The notes under the pieces were generated by a model. The model was given only the letters and a program-made list of their open reading frames with translations. It searched no databases and was not told where the DNA came from. Shown one piece after another: positions 7,459 through 15,913 of a stretch of 64,000 bases of DNA; positions within the stretch are counted from its first letter, which is position 1, and every line of letters begins with the position of its first letter. The translations under genes were made by a program, and so were the position numbers. This DNA comes from Ignavibacteria bacterium (lineage in GTDB: Bacteria; Bacteroidota; Ignavibacteria; Ignavibacteriales; Ignavibacteriaceae), in NCBI GenBank assembly GCA_030693705.1, contig JAUYAB010000055.1, positions 23,125-87,124 of the forward strand, read 5' to 3'.

Positions 7459-8352
7459 TTAAAACCCATACCTCACATTAATCGTTGGATACAAAGTTAC
7501 ATTCGCGCCGGAATGGATTGGATTCACACGAATATTTACGGCTAAATCTTTATTGAATGAGATTGCCGACCAAACTGCATCTAAACCGGAAAGCAAATGG
7601 TTAACATAAATTGCCAGCACGGCTTTGTCTGAAATGTTGTAGTAATCATTTGCTTTCCCGCGCATCTTGGAATAATCATAAAAACGTGGTGAGAGATCAT
7701 GATAATCATTTATTTCTGGATGATCTGAATCCCAAACAGCTTTATCATCCCAACCACCACTGTACTGCGGATACTTCCCTATCAGTTCATAATATTGCTG
7801 ATCGCCATGCATCGGAAGAGCATGCGAGTAACCTCCTGAGCCCATAGCTCTCTCTAACGCATTAAGCCCATTCCAGTTTACCGTTCCATCAGAATTCTTC
7901 ACATTATCTATGAGAGCTACATCCATCGTCGGGTATTTATGTTTTGCATATTCAATTGTCCAATTCGCATAACGCTCTACAGACCAATGTCCATCAGCAT
8001 ATTGTTGAAACGTTGAAGTCTGGCTATCCCCTTTTTTGTTGTAAGCTATGGCAACGGAAATAACACCTACCTCAACGGCGGTAAAGATTGCGGCTTTTAA
8101 ATAACTTTCCGTATAGAATTCTCCCACACCGGGAAGAACTGCCGACAAAAGTCCCGCTATCAATGGGGATTTTTTATCCGGTGAATCGAATGCGATAGTG
8201 TTCGTCTTTGCGGCTGAATAATCAAAAAGCATTTTGGAATCTGCATGAAGATTGCCGGTGAGATGTGTTACGCTTTGCTGCGGTCTGAGCAAACTACTTG
8301 AGATAAAGAAAAGTAAAACTGTTAAGATCCAAATTGATTTTATGTTTTTCAT
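7459..8352 (-). CDS. exported DUF5683-like protein
   Basis: A 297-residue protein with an N-terminal signal (residues 1-20). The conserved segment KSPLIAGLLSAVLPGVGEFY, followed by a hydrophobic helix (AAIFTAVEVGVISVAIAYN), is the hallmark of DUF5683-type proteins in this phylum, in which a Pro-Gly turn joins two membrane-associated helices. The middle (residues 100-230) is Tyr/Asp rich and unrecognised. The C-terminus ends in alternating strands with a final Phe (NVTLYPTINVRYGF), typical of an outer-membrane barrel strand. It lies downstream of the zincin/propeller gene on the same strand and may be cotranscribed. The role is unknown; cell-envelope location is inferred. Confidence 0.75.
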   Translation of the reverse strand: MKNIKSIWILTVLLFFISSSLLRPQQSVTHLTGNLHADSKMLFDYSAAKTNTIAFDSPDKKSPLIAGLLSAVLPGVGEFYTESYLKAAIFTAVEVGVISVAIAYNKKGDSQTSTFQQYADGHWSVERYANWTIEYAKHKYPTMDVALIDNVKNSDGTVNWNGLNALERAMGSGGYSHALPMHGDQQYYELIGKYPQYSGGWDDKAVWDSDHPEINDYHDLSPRFYDYSKMRGKANDYYNISDKAVLAIYVNHLLSGLDAVWSAISFNKDLAVNIRVNPIHSGANVTLYPTINVRYGF

Positions 8353-8475
8353 ACACTTTTATTTTGTTAATTAATACTTTTCTTAGTTTATCTGTGTGAA
8401 CTTAGTGCCTTAGTGGTGAAAAAAACTAACCACTTAGACACACAGTGCACTTAGTTTCACTAAGATACACTTCAA

Positions 8476-11400
8476 TTAAAAATCAAACCCAAAAAGAATA
8501 CCGCCATAGAATCTCCACTCGCCGCCATACTTAACGGTTTCATCGCGAACATCTTTTGTAAATTTATCAAATCCGTAGTTGGCGTTAAAGAAAACACTTG
8601 TCGGGAATAAATAAAAAGAATTCAGTGCTATGCGCAATTCAGCGCCTGCACCTTTCTTAAATGTCTTTCCGGCGGGAATCTCGTTCCCCGTCCATGCGTT
8701 ACCAATATCGCCGTAAACCGAGACGAACATTTTATCAACGTAGAGATAACCGATGCGAGCATCAATATTACGCCATAGCGGAAAACGGTAAGCAAGATTG
8801 ATCCACAAAATTTCATTGCCGCTTATTGCATAGAATGGATATGCTTTCATTCCAATTAAACCGCCGAGGTAAAAATCAAAAAAGTCAGGCACACTTGAAC
8901 CGAGAATGGAACCGCCACGTACCTTCAATGAGATAGTATGATTCTTAAAGAGCGGGATATGTCCATTGGTAACAATTTCAAGTTTATGATAATCGAACTT
9001 TCTGTAGAGCGGTTTCAGAACACCATCTTCAACTTGATAATTTCCATCCGGATTGAAGCGGTTCATTTCATAATTGTATTTGAACTCAACATCAGCGCCA
9101 ACCGGATTTATGTCGTTATCGATATAAACCTTCTTCGCATCAAAATTATATTTTAACTGAAAATTACTTCCTATGAGATAGGTATCGTAATTTGTCGGGT
9201 ATAAGTCTGCCGTCCCCGGGAAAATAAAACTTCCGATAGTAGCAGTATAGCGACTGTAAGCATAACGCAATTCCAATTGATGAGCTCGAGAAAAGATTCT
9301 ATGTTTTGCTGCAATATCAACCTCAAATAAACTATATGTTACATCAGTTTTTATTATTGGAAGTTCTTCGATCGCTATATCAACGTTCGCTTTACGACTA
9401 ACGTTAAAGAGTTCCAGCGACATCTCAGGTTTCAATCCAAGCGCAGAAATTATCGGCAGTTTATTGCGGTATTCAAAGGTCATAAATAAGTCACGCTCAA
9501 ACCGTGAATTGATAGAAGCTCCGGCAAAAAGAGAATAACGGTTCAGCATGTCGCTTGAAGTTACATAAACGCCGGGTTTAAGTTTTTCCATAAACTTGTT
9601 CGATGTATTGTAGTTATCGTAACGTAAGAATGGGAAAAACGTTAGCTTAGAAAACGCACCGGAATATTTTTCGGGTTTATATTCAGGCGTTTCAGAGTCA
9701 TTATAGTGTGTAAGTTTGTTCAAGTCAAATTGAGAAATATCTCCATTCGGTTTGTCCTCACCAATCGGCGGATTGTTTTTCCGCACATAAGATTGTTCCG
9801 GCAAGATATCTTTCTGTTCATCTTTCTTTAGCAAGAAGATTTTATATCCGCTTGAAGTATAACCGCTGTATGCAATGTTTCCCATCTCATCCACTGCAGG
9901 CATGAACGCGCCGCCAAGAACGTTGGTGAGTTGTTCCGTTGCATTCGTGGCTGTATTCATTTTATAAAGATTATAAATGCCGGTCTTATCCGAAGCGTAA
10001 ATTAAATTATTCTCTTTATCAAAAACAGGATTCCGTTCGTCGTTTTCCGTTTGTAAAAGAAAAGAAAACTTGCTGCCGTCGGTATTCACTTTGGCAATGT
10101 CCCGTCCGTTGGCATAGGAATAATCAAACACGATGAATGAATTATCGTTTGAGAATTTTGGATTATAAACTTGTTCGCCGTTTTGAAAAAATGTTAACTG
10201 ACGAAAATTCTTTCCGTCAATGTCCACCGTACCAAGATTCGAACTTCCATCTTTCTGAAAAAGAAAGACGACGCTCTTTCCATCATTTGAAACCGCCGGT
10301 TGGTTAGCGCGCAGGTTATTGGTTAATCGTGTTTCATCTTCAGTAGCAACATCATAAATATAAAGATCATGAACGTTGTACCAATTCGGATTATCTTCTG
10401 AAAGTTTCGCATAAAGTATCTTGTTTGTTCCCGGAATAAAACTAAATGTTGAACGAATTCCCGAAGTTATTTCTTTCTTCTCTTTCGTTTCAATGTTATA
10501 CTCATAGATTGATGAAGGACTGAAATAATCGGATGACTGATTTGAGATGTAAAAGATTTTCTTTCCATCGGGAGAAAAAGCCGCATAAAAATTTCCGAAG
10601 CCGAGTGAATCGATGAGCGAACCGGTAACAAGATTTTCAGAAATCTTTTTAGTCCGGTCTTTATAATCGCCGGTAACAAAAGTTTTCCATTCATTATAAA
10701 TTTCATCACCATCTTTGCCGAGTACATCTTGAAATGCGGCATCAATTGTAAAATTCTTCAACTTGCCAAGCGCTTTTGTTACTTCACGAAGTTTAGCTTC
10801 ACCATATTTTTGAGAAAGGTAGCGTGTTAATGCAAACCCGGAATTGTAAACCGATTCATTTCCAAGACTCGTTTTTTCAAAAACTCCCATTTGATTCCAT
10901 GTTAACATTTTGCCATCAAGCGCATAACTGCGTAAGATCATATCGCGGTGAGCATCCCAATTATCGTAATTAAATTCCTTCCGCATGTTCTGAGCTGTTC
11001 CTTCCGCAAACCAGGCAGGCATATTAATTCCCGCAAGCGGATAAGAAACAATTACATTCGGAAATCCATAAAGAATATCGGGACGGCGTTCGTCTTCATA
11101 ATTCAACATCTGCAAATAAATAGCGGGGACTCTCCGCGTAGCTTTCATCGCAGCCTGTATCTGCACCATGTGTGTAAACTCGTGAGAGATAACATTGCGC
11201 AGCCAGTTGTGAGCGCCGCGAAGATCAAAGTCGAGTGCGCTTGCCCAAATTTCAATTTTGTTGTCGAAGAAATATGTCGCGCCGTTTGAATAGTCGTCCA
11301 AATCTTTAATAACAAAGTGAACGGTTTCAGGCTCGTATTCATAAAGCGAAGTTATCGGCTGCCAGACTTCATCTAATATTTTTGTAATTACTCTCGCTGT

Positions 11401-11538
11401 CCGTTCGGCACCTTCGTGGTAATGAACGACGCAATGTTCTCCCTTGAGCGAATACCAATTCAATTCCGGATGGAATTCTGTAAACTGGGGAAAAGCAGTA
11501 GCGATAAATAAGATTAGAAAAAGGAAAATTTTTTTCAT
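8476..11538 (-). CDS. zincin-like, beta-propeller and outer-membrane barrel protein
   Basis: A 1020-residue exported protein (signal residues 1-18) with three parts. Residues about 20-290 hold a peptidase MA/gluzincin-like domain with His119-Glu120-x-x-His123 (ISHEFTHMVQ) and a downstream acidic segment, PAWFAEGTAQ. Residues about 310-610 contain TolB/PD40-type propeller blades (for example AAFSPDGKKIFYIS, AVSNDGKSVVFLF, KFSNDNSFIVFDY). Residues about 640-1020 resemble a surface-antigen (BamA/D15-type) barrel, ending GGEWRFYGGILFGFDF with a terminal Phe. The zinc motif is intact, so proteolysis at the outer membrane is plausible but unproven. It sits downstream of the porU-porV block and may belong to the same envelope programme. 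Confidence 0.82.
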   Translation of the reverse strand: MKKIFLFLILFIATAFPQFTEFHPELNWYSLKGEHCVVHYHEGAERTARVITKILDEVWQPITSLYEYEPETVHFVIKDLDDYSNGATYFFDNKIEIWASALDFDLRGAHNWLRNVISHEFTHMVQIQAAMKATRRVPAIYLQMLNYEDERRPDILYGFPNVIVSYPLAGINMPAWFAEGTAQNMRKEFNYDNWDAHRDMILRSYALDGKMLTWNQMGVFEKTSLGNESVYNSGFALTRYLSQKYGEAKLREVTKALGKLKNFTIDAAFQDVLGKDGDEIYNEWKTFVTGDYKDRTKKISENLVTGSLIDSLGFGNFYAAFSPDGKKIFYISNQSSDYFSPSSIYEYNIETKEKKEITSGIRSTFSFIPGTNKILYAKLSEDNPNWYNVHDLYIYDVATEDETRLTNNLRANQPAVSNDGKSVVFLFQKDGSSNLGTVDIDGKNFRQLTFFQNGEQVYNPKFSNDNSFIVFDYSYANGRDIAKVNTDGSKFSFLLQTENDERNPVFDKENNLIYASDKTGIYNLYKMNTATNATEQLTNVLGGAFMPAVDEMGNIAYSGYTSSGYKIFLLKKDEQKDILPEQSYVRKNNPPIGEDKPNGDISQFDLNKLTHYNDSETPEYKPEKYSGAFSKLTFFPFLRYDNYNTSNKFMEKLKPGVYVTSSDMLNRYSLFAGASINSRFERDLFMTFEYRNKLPIISALGLKPEMSLELFNVSRKANVDIAIEELPIIKTDVTYSLFEVDIAAKHRIFSRAHQLELRYAYSRYTATIGSFIFPGTADLYPTNYDTYLIGSNFQLKYNFDAKKVYIDNDINPVGADVEFKYNYEMNRFNPDGNYQVEDGVLKPLYRKFDYHKLEIVTNGHIPLFKNHTISLKVRGGSILGSSVPDFFDFYLGGLIGMKAYPFYAISGNEILWINLAYRFPLWRNIDARIGYLYVDKMFVSVYGDIGNAWTGNEIPAGKTFKKGAGAELRIALNSFYLFPTSVFFNANYGFDKFTKDVRDETVKYGGEWRFYGGILFGFDF

Positions 11539-11554
11539 ATAATAATTTCTAATG

Positions 11555-11628
11555 GGACGCGGATTTTTTATGATTGATTATGATCGGTTAAGATTTAAAT
11601 CATAAACGATCTTAACAAATCTGCGTCC
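11555..11628. repeat. palindrome between two convergently spaced envelope genes
   Basis: Outer arms GGACGCGGATT and AATCTGCGTCC enclose inner complementary blocks around GATCGGTTAAGAT and CGATCTTAAC. The element starts 16 bases upstream of the propeller gene and ends on the first base of the stop codon of the M6-like gene. It could act as a terminator or mRNA-stabilising hairpin; GGACGC-type palindromes look like a repeat family rather than a simple terminator. Confidence 0.6.
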
Positions 11629-14606
11629 TATTTAACAATGGCGATTTTAATGATTGTTGATTCTGATTTGCCGCTGTTTCCGGTTGCTTCTACGCGGGCA
11701 AAATAAACTCCGCTTTGGATGTTGTTCACGTTCCAGGTGGTTTCGTTATCCATTCCGCCGATAGCGGTGTTGTTTAGTTCGGCAACAAAGTCTCCGGCTA
11801 AATCAAATATTTTAATATTGATCTTCGAATCTTCCGAAACATAATAACGGATAAATGTTTGTCCATCATACACCGGATTAGGCCAGTTGTAGGCTTTGTT
11901 TTTTGGGAAAAATCCCTGCGAATTTTGGTTTACCGCTGCACTTGTCGTAAAAGAATTATTCGATGAGTTCGCATTTTCTTCAGCCCAATATATTGGAGCG
12001 CTATAAAGCCCAATATTATAAGCTATCATTGAATTACCATTCAGTAATACAATTGAACCTTTTCCGTTATCGTTAAAAAATAATGGCGTGGACATTATCT
12101 TCTGACCGGTTGACACCGGAAAACCATCCACTATTTTCCCTGTAAAACCATCGATTACAAAAATTCTTCCATCCAGAGTAGTTGCAATAACTTCAGACTC
12201 GCCTAATCCGCTTACATTAGCGGTTAGAGGTGTTCCGATAAAACCAATTCCCATCGGGTCCTTGAAGGGGAAATTCTCTGCACATGCCCCGGAAAAATTA
12301 AAGGCTTCCACATAAAGTCCATTTGTATAAAGGATATAATTAGTGCCATCTAGTTTAAGATCTGCCAGAGATATACTTTCCGGCGAACCATTCACTTCGA
12401 ATTGGGAGATTTGTTCTGATGCCTGATTCAAAATATAAATATTTTTTTTCGATAGCAAAACTATTTTTAGATTTGAAGTATAATTCGCAGTAGAAGCAAC
12501 ATCTATTAAAGTATCACTAAACGTTTTTGCTGATGACTGAAGTTCATCTGAAAATTTATTTGCTCCGATAAACTGAAGCCTCTCCACACCGGTAAATTTG
12601 TTTATCGGAAAGTCAGAAACTGAACTTACTTCGAGAAAGATTGAGTCTGCCATAACTGAGGCGCGGAGAATATTTCCATCTATATCAGCAAAAAGAAAAT
12701 TTGATTTGAAGTAGATTGGAGCGGCAGAAAATCCTTTCGAATTTGTTTTAGAAATAAGCTGTATCGGGTTTTCATTAAAATTTAAGATGTTGATAACGGA
12801 TGGTAATGATGGATCTTGAGGATTATATAATCCTACCACAAAAGAATCAAGAACCACCGGTTTGAAAGTTGAAAAATTAATGACCGAATCAATAAAAGTT
12901 CCTTCATTATCGAAACGATAAAGTTGGTTGTTTGAAACAACTAGAAAATTAATCTTTCCGTTTATTCTAATTGAAGTAAGCTTATTTTTAATATCGGAAA
13001 ATGTAAACGATTTCTTGAATATCGGTTTAATTACATCGCCACCAAACTGAACATCGAAAGTCATTTGTGTGGAATTTGTCAGATCAGAAAAATTCTGAAA
13101 TGTAATTAAGCTGTTTGCTCCATCGTTAGCGTTGGTGTTAGGGCGAGTGTCGGCAGAGAATTTATTCTTATAAAGTTTTGCTGAATTGGATTTATACCAA
13201 AGATCAAATTCCCATCCTTCACCAACAACCTGGTCGCCGAAAATTGTGGTGAATTGCTCCCCAATATCCTGCACACCGTCGGCTTCTTCCAAATCAACAC
13301 CGCGGCGAGTTTTATCGCTGTTGATTTTATTCTCGGTTATCTTTTCATTTATGATTTTTTCGTCAATGTGCCAAATGAGAATTCCGCTGCCGGGGAGAGA
13401 ATAATCATATTCATCAACGCTGGAAGTAACTCCGGCAACCAAAGTTTCCGGGATCGCTTCAAAATAATCATAATCTTTAATGGTGAAAGTTTTTGTAATA
13501 TGCGTTCCATTTTGTTTAAGCGTGATTTTTAGCCCATCTTGATTAACATCGCGCTGCCTGTTCTCAACTAAATAATATTCGCTCGCATTGATCGGGATTT
13601 TATAAATCTGATGCGAAGAAATTAAACTTGGTGTTATGGTGTAAGTTTTATTCCCTGCTTGTACAGGTATTTCAGTTGGAGTTTCCCAGCCAAGAAAAAT
13701 CTTTTCCCATGCAGAAGGTTCCGGTGGAAAGAGTCCACGGTTCGCGAATATCGATTGTCCATCCATCAAACCAAATTTACCTATCGCGCTTAAACCGGTG
13801 TTGGTATCGAACAGATCAGGAAGTCCTAAAAAACTTGCAATGTTTGCCGCTATCAATCCGTTGATTGAAACTTGAAATAGAGCGGTCTGCCCGAAAGAAG
13901 ATATTTCTCTATTCTCCGCTTGGGGTAGAACCATACTGTTTGTTATCTTGAAATTAGAATTCCCCACAGGTATTCCATCAAATGAAGCGCTAAAATATTT
14001 CTGAAGTGCGTTAAGTCCAAGATAAACCGAAGGTAAATCTTTTTCATTCCCAAGACTTCCGGGGAGCGAAATATCACGTCCAACTCCCGCATGAAAAATT
14101 GCGAAGAGATTAAAATCTGAAAAGTTAAAATTCGGATTCTGATCTCCCGCTAATGTCCAAACTTCTTTTAAGAACTCTGCCATAGCGGCAAAATCAGTTG
14201 AATTGACCGCCGGAGAATAATTCCTCATCGTTTTAGAAACGGTTATCACTTGCGGAAGGAATTGATACACGACATTCGCTTTATTGTTTGAAACTTTATA
14301 AAAATAATTTTTAGCAAATTCCAGATGGTTGGAGAAATAATTTACATCATGCGGCAAAGGATCGATTATTGTGTCACCGTAATCCTTTTCATAGATTGAA
14401 TTAAAAGTTCCATCACCGGCAGTATTATTGTCGGTATCTTTTTGAAACTCAACCATTACGGCAAGAATTTTAATAGTGTCAACCGAACTTCGGTTTTGCG
14501 GCACTTGCAGTGGGAAAGGATTAGCCTTGCCGATAAAAGTTTGGGCAGAAAGACTGCCCCAACAGAAGATAAGAATTGCTAAAAAATACTCTTTAAAAAA
14601 TTTCAT
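11628..14606 (-). CDS. T9SS-sorted M6-like protein lacking the metal site
   Basis: A 992-residue secreted protein with signal peptide (residues 1-21). Residues about 40-330 align by eye with M6 (immune inhibitor A-type) metalloproteases, including GLPDLFD and SAWEKIFLGW. However, the zinc motif HEFGH is replaced by Ala254-Asn255-Ile-Ala-Ser258, so all metal ligands and the catalytic Glu are absent. The middle has propeller-like repeats. The last 85 residues (YNWPNPVYDGQTF to IKIAIVK) form a type A T9SS sorting domain, so the protein should cross the outer membrane through the Por system. It starts 4 bases after porV and is surely cotranscribed with it. A binding or structural role is more likely than proteolysis. 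Confidence 0.85.
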   Translation of the reverse strand: MKFFKEYFLAILIFCWGSLSAQTFIGKANPFPLQVPQNRSSVDTIKILAVMVEFQKDTDNNTAGDGTFNSIYEKDYGDTIIDPLPHDVNYFSNHLEFAKNYFYKVSNNKANVVYQFLPQVITVSKTMRNYSPAVNSTDFAAMAEFLKEVWTLAGDQNPNFNFSDFNLFAIFHAGVGRDISLPGSLGNEKDLPSVYLGLNALQKYFSASFDGIPVGNSNFKITNSMVLPQAENREISSFGQTALFQVSINGLIAANIASFLGLPDLFDTNTGLSAIGKFGLMDGQSIFANRGLFPPEPSAWEKIFLGWETPTEIPVQAGNKTYTITPSLISSHQIYKIPINASEYYLVENRQRDVNQDGLKITLKQNGTHITKTFTIKDYDYFEAIPETLVAGVTSSVDEYDYSLPGSGILIWHIDEKIINEKITENKINSDKTRRGVDLEEADGVQDIGEQFTTIFGDQVVGEGWEFDLWYKSNSAKLYKNKFSADTRPNTNANDGANSLITFQNFSDLTNSTQMTFDVQFGGDVIKPIFKKSFTFSDIKNKLTSIRINGKINFLVVSNNQLYRFDNEGTFIDSVINFSTFKPVVLDSFVVGLYNPQDPSLPSVINILNFNENPIQLISKTNSKGFSAAPIYFKSNFLFADIDGNILRASVMADSIFLEVSSVSDFPINKFTGVERLQFIGANKFSDELQSSAKTFSDTLIDVASTANYTSNLKIVLLSKKNIYILNQASEQISQFEVNGSPESISLADLKLDGTNYILYTNGLYVEAFNFSGACAENFPFKDPMGIGFIGTPLTANVSGLGESEVIATTLDGRIFVIDGFTGKIVDGFPVSTGQKIMSTPLFFNDNGKGSIVLLNGNSMIAYNIGLYSAPIYWAEENANSSNNSFTTSAAVNQNSQGFFPKNKAYNWPNPVYDGQTFIRYYVSEDSKINIKIFDLAGDFVAELNNTAIGGMDNETTWNVNNIQSGVYFARVEATGNSGKSESTIIKIAIVK

Positions 14607-14610
14607 TCAG

Positions 14611-15807
14611 TTAAATTCCCCGCGGTAAACCATTAGATAAATCATCAACAGCATCCCAGCCTATGGTTAAAGTAAAACGAAGAGTATTGTCAAGCGGATG
14701 ATTTTCACCGTTTTTAAATACACTTGTGGAAATGTAACTAAAGTCGAATCCGTAAATATCATAACGGATACCGGAGCCGAGAGTCATAAATTTTCTATTT
14801 CCGTAGGAAGGATCTTCGTAGAAAAATCCGCCACGAACAGCGAACATAAATCCGTCTCTCATATTCCCGTACCAATATTCCATACCCATCGAGGTAACGA
14901 TGTCACGTAATTCTTCCTTAAAAGGTTTATTCGACCAAGATGAAAAGAGCGCTCTGTAAACCGGATCAACTGTTGTAACGGTTAGCGTATCAGTTCCGAT
15001 AATTTCTTCCTTAGTGAGTTTATTTACCAAAAGTTTACTGAAATCAAGTGTCCAGGTAAGCGAGTTGAACTCATCTTTCATCAAAACAGTTGCAAATCCT
15101 AAACGAAAATTTGTCGGGATAGGATCGGCTTGCGCTTTATCGATATAAAATATTTTTGGACCAATGTTGCTAAGATTCATTCCGATACTGAAGCGATTGC
15201 TTAAATCTTCGTCAAGATAAGGAATGTAGAATTCTGACGGACGCCACATCGCGCCGATATCAAAACTTACGCTGGTTGCAATACCCGAACCGGTTTCTTC
15301 CGCGGTAGGCGCGTCTGATAAATTACTGTGAATAATACGGAAGTTCAATCCGAGTCCCCAATCACTCGAAAGTTTTGTTGCATAACCAAGAGTTAAAGCG
15401 GCATCGAATGAACGAAATGTTCCGAGCGGATCGGGAGAATCCGGACCGGTACGAACAAACTCGCCGTAGTTCATATAAGTGATACTTGAGGTTACACTTC
15501 CCTGAATACTTTCAATATAATTTCTATATGTCAGATAGTCATAAAAAAGATCAAGTTTGAATTGAGGAAGCCAGTTGCTATGAGTTAAGCTGGCTTCTTG
15601 TCCGGTTAAAAAAGCAATACCGGCGGGATTCCAGAAAATTGCAGAAGAATTATCTGCCAAACCGGTTCCCGATTCGCCCATAGCGCCGGCGCGTGAGTCA
15701 GGGGCTAAAAGCAAAAACGGAACCGCTGCTTCGCCCTGTCCATATGTTAATTTCGTTACACTAATCATCATCAAGCTAAGCATTAACATTCTTGAGAGTA
15801 TTTTCAT
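14611..15807 (-). CDS. porV: type IX secretion outer-membrane protein PorV
   Basis: A 398-residue outer-membrane beta-barrel with signal peptide and the opening AAVPFLLLAPDSRAGAMGES and GLADNSSAIFWNPAG, the conserved PorV/PorQ (FadL-like) start. PorV binds the C-terminal domains of T9SS cargo and hands them to the PorU sortase. I start at 15805-15807 because GGAGGA lies just upstream; an in-frame ATG 96 bases earlier has no such site and would precede the signal peptide. It follows porU by about 106 bases on the same strand and runs into an M6-like cargo gene 4 bases downstream. Confidence 0.93.
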   Translation of the reverse strand: MKILSRMLMLSLMMISVTKLTYGQGEAAVPFLLLAPDSRAGAMGESGTGLADNSSAIFWNPAGIAFLTGQEASLTHSNWLPQFKLDLFYDYLTYRNYIESIQGSVTSSITYMNYGEFVRTGPDSPDPLGTFRSFDAALTLGYATKLSSDWGLGLNFRIIHSNLSDAPTAEETGSGIATSVSFDIGAMWRPSEFYIPYLDEDLSNRFSIGMNLSNIGPKIFYIDKAQADPIPTNFRLGFATVLMKDEFNSLTWTLDFSKLLVNKLTKEEIIGTDTLTVTTVDPVYRALFSSWSNKPFKEELRDIVTSMGMEYWYGNMRDGFMFAVRGGFFYEDPSYGNRKFMTLGSGIRYDIYGFDFSYISTSVFKNGENHPLDNTLRFTLTIGWDAVDDLSNGLPRGI

Positions 15808-15913
15808 TCGTTTTCCTCCATAGGAGTTTGATTTATTGTTGGTTATTAAATACATTTTTGAAACTATTAAATTATTAAAACTTCTTTTTGCGGCAAAATT
15901 CATAGCAATGGTT

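Noticed and set aside
13186..13864. Three plus-strand open frames within the M6-like gene
   Set aside because: They are antisense shadows of a well-supported minus-strand gene.
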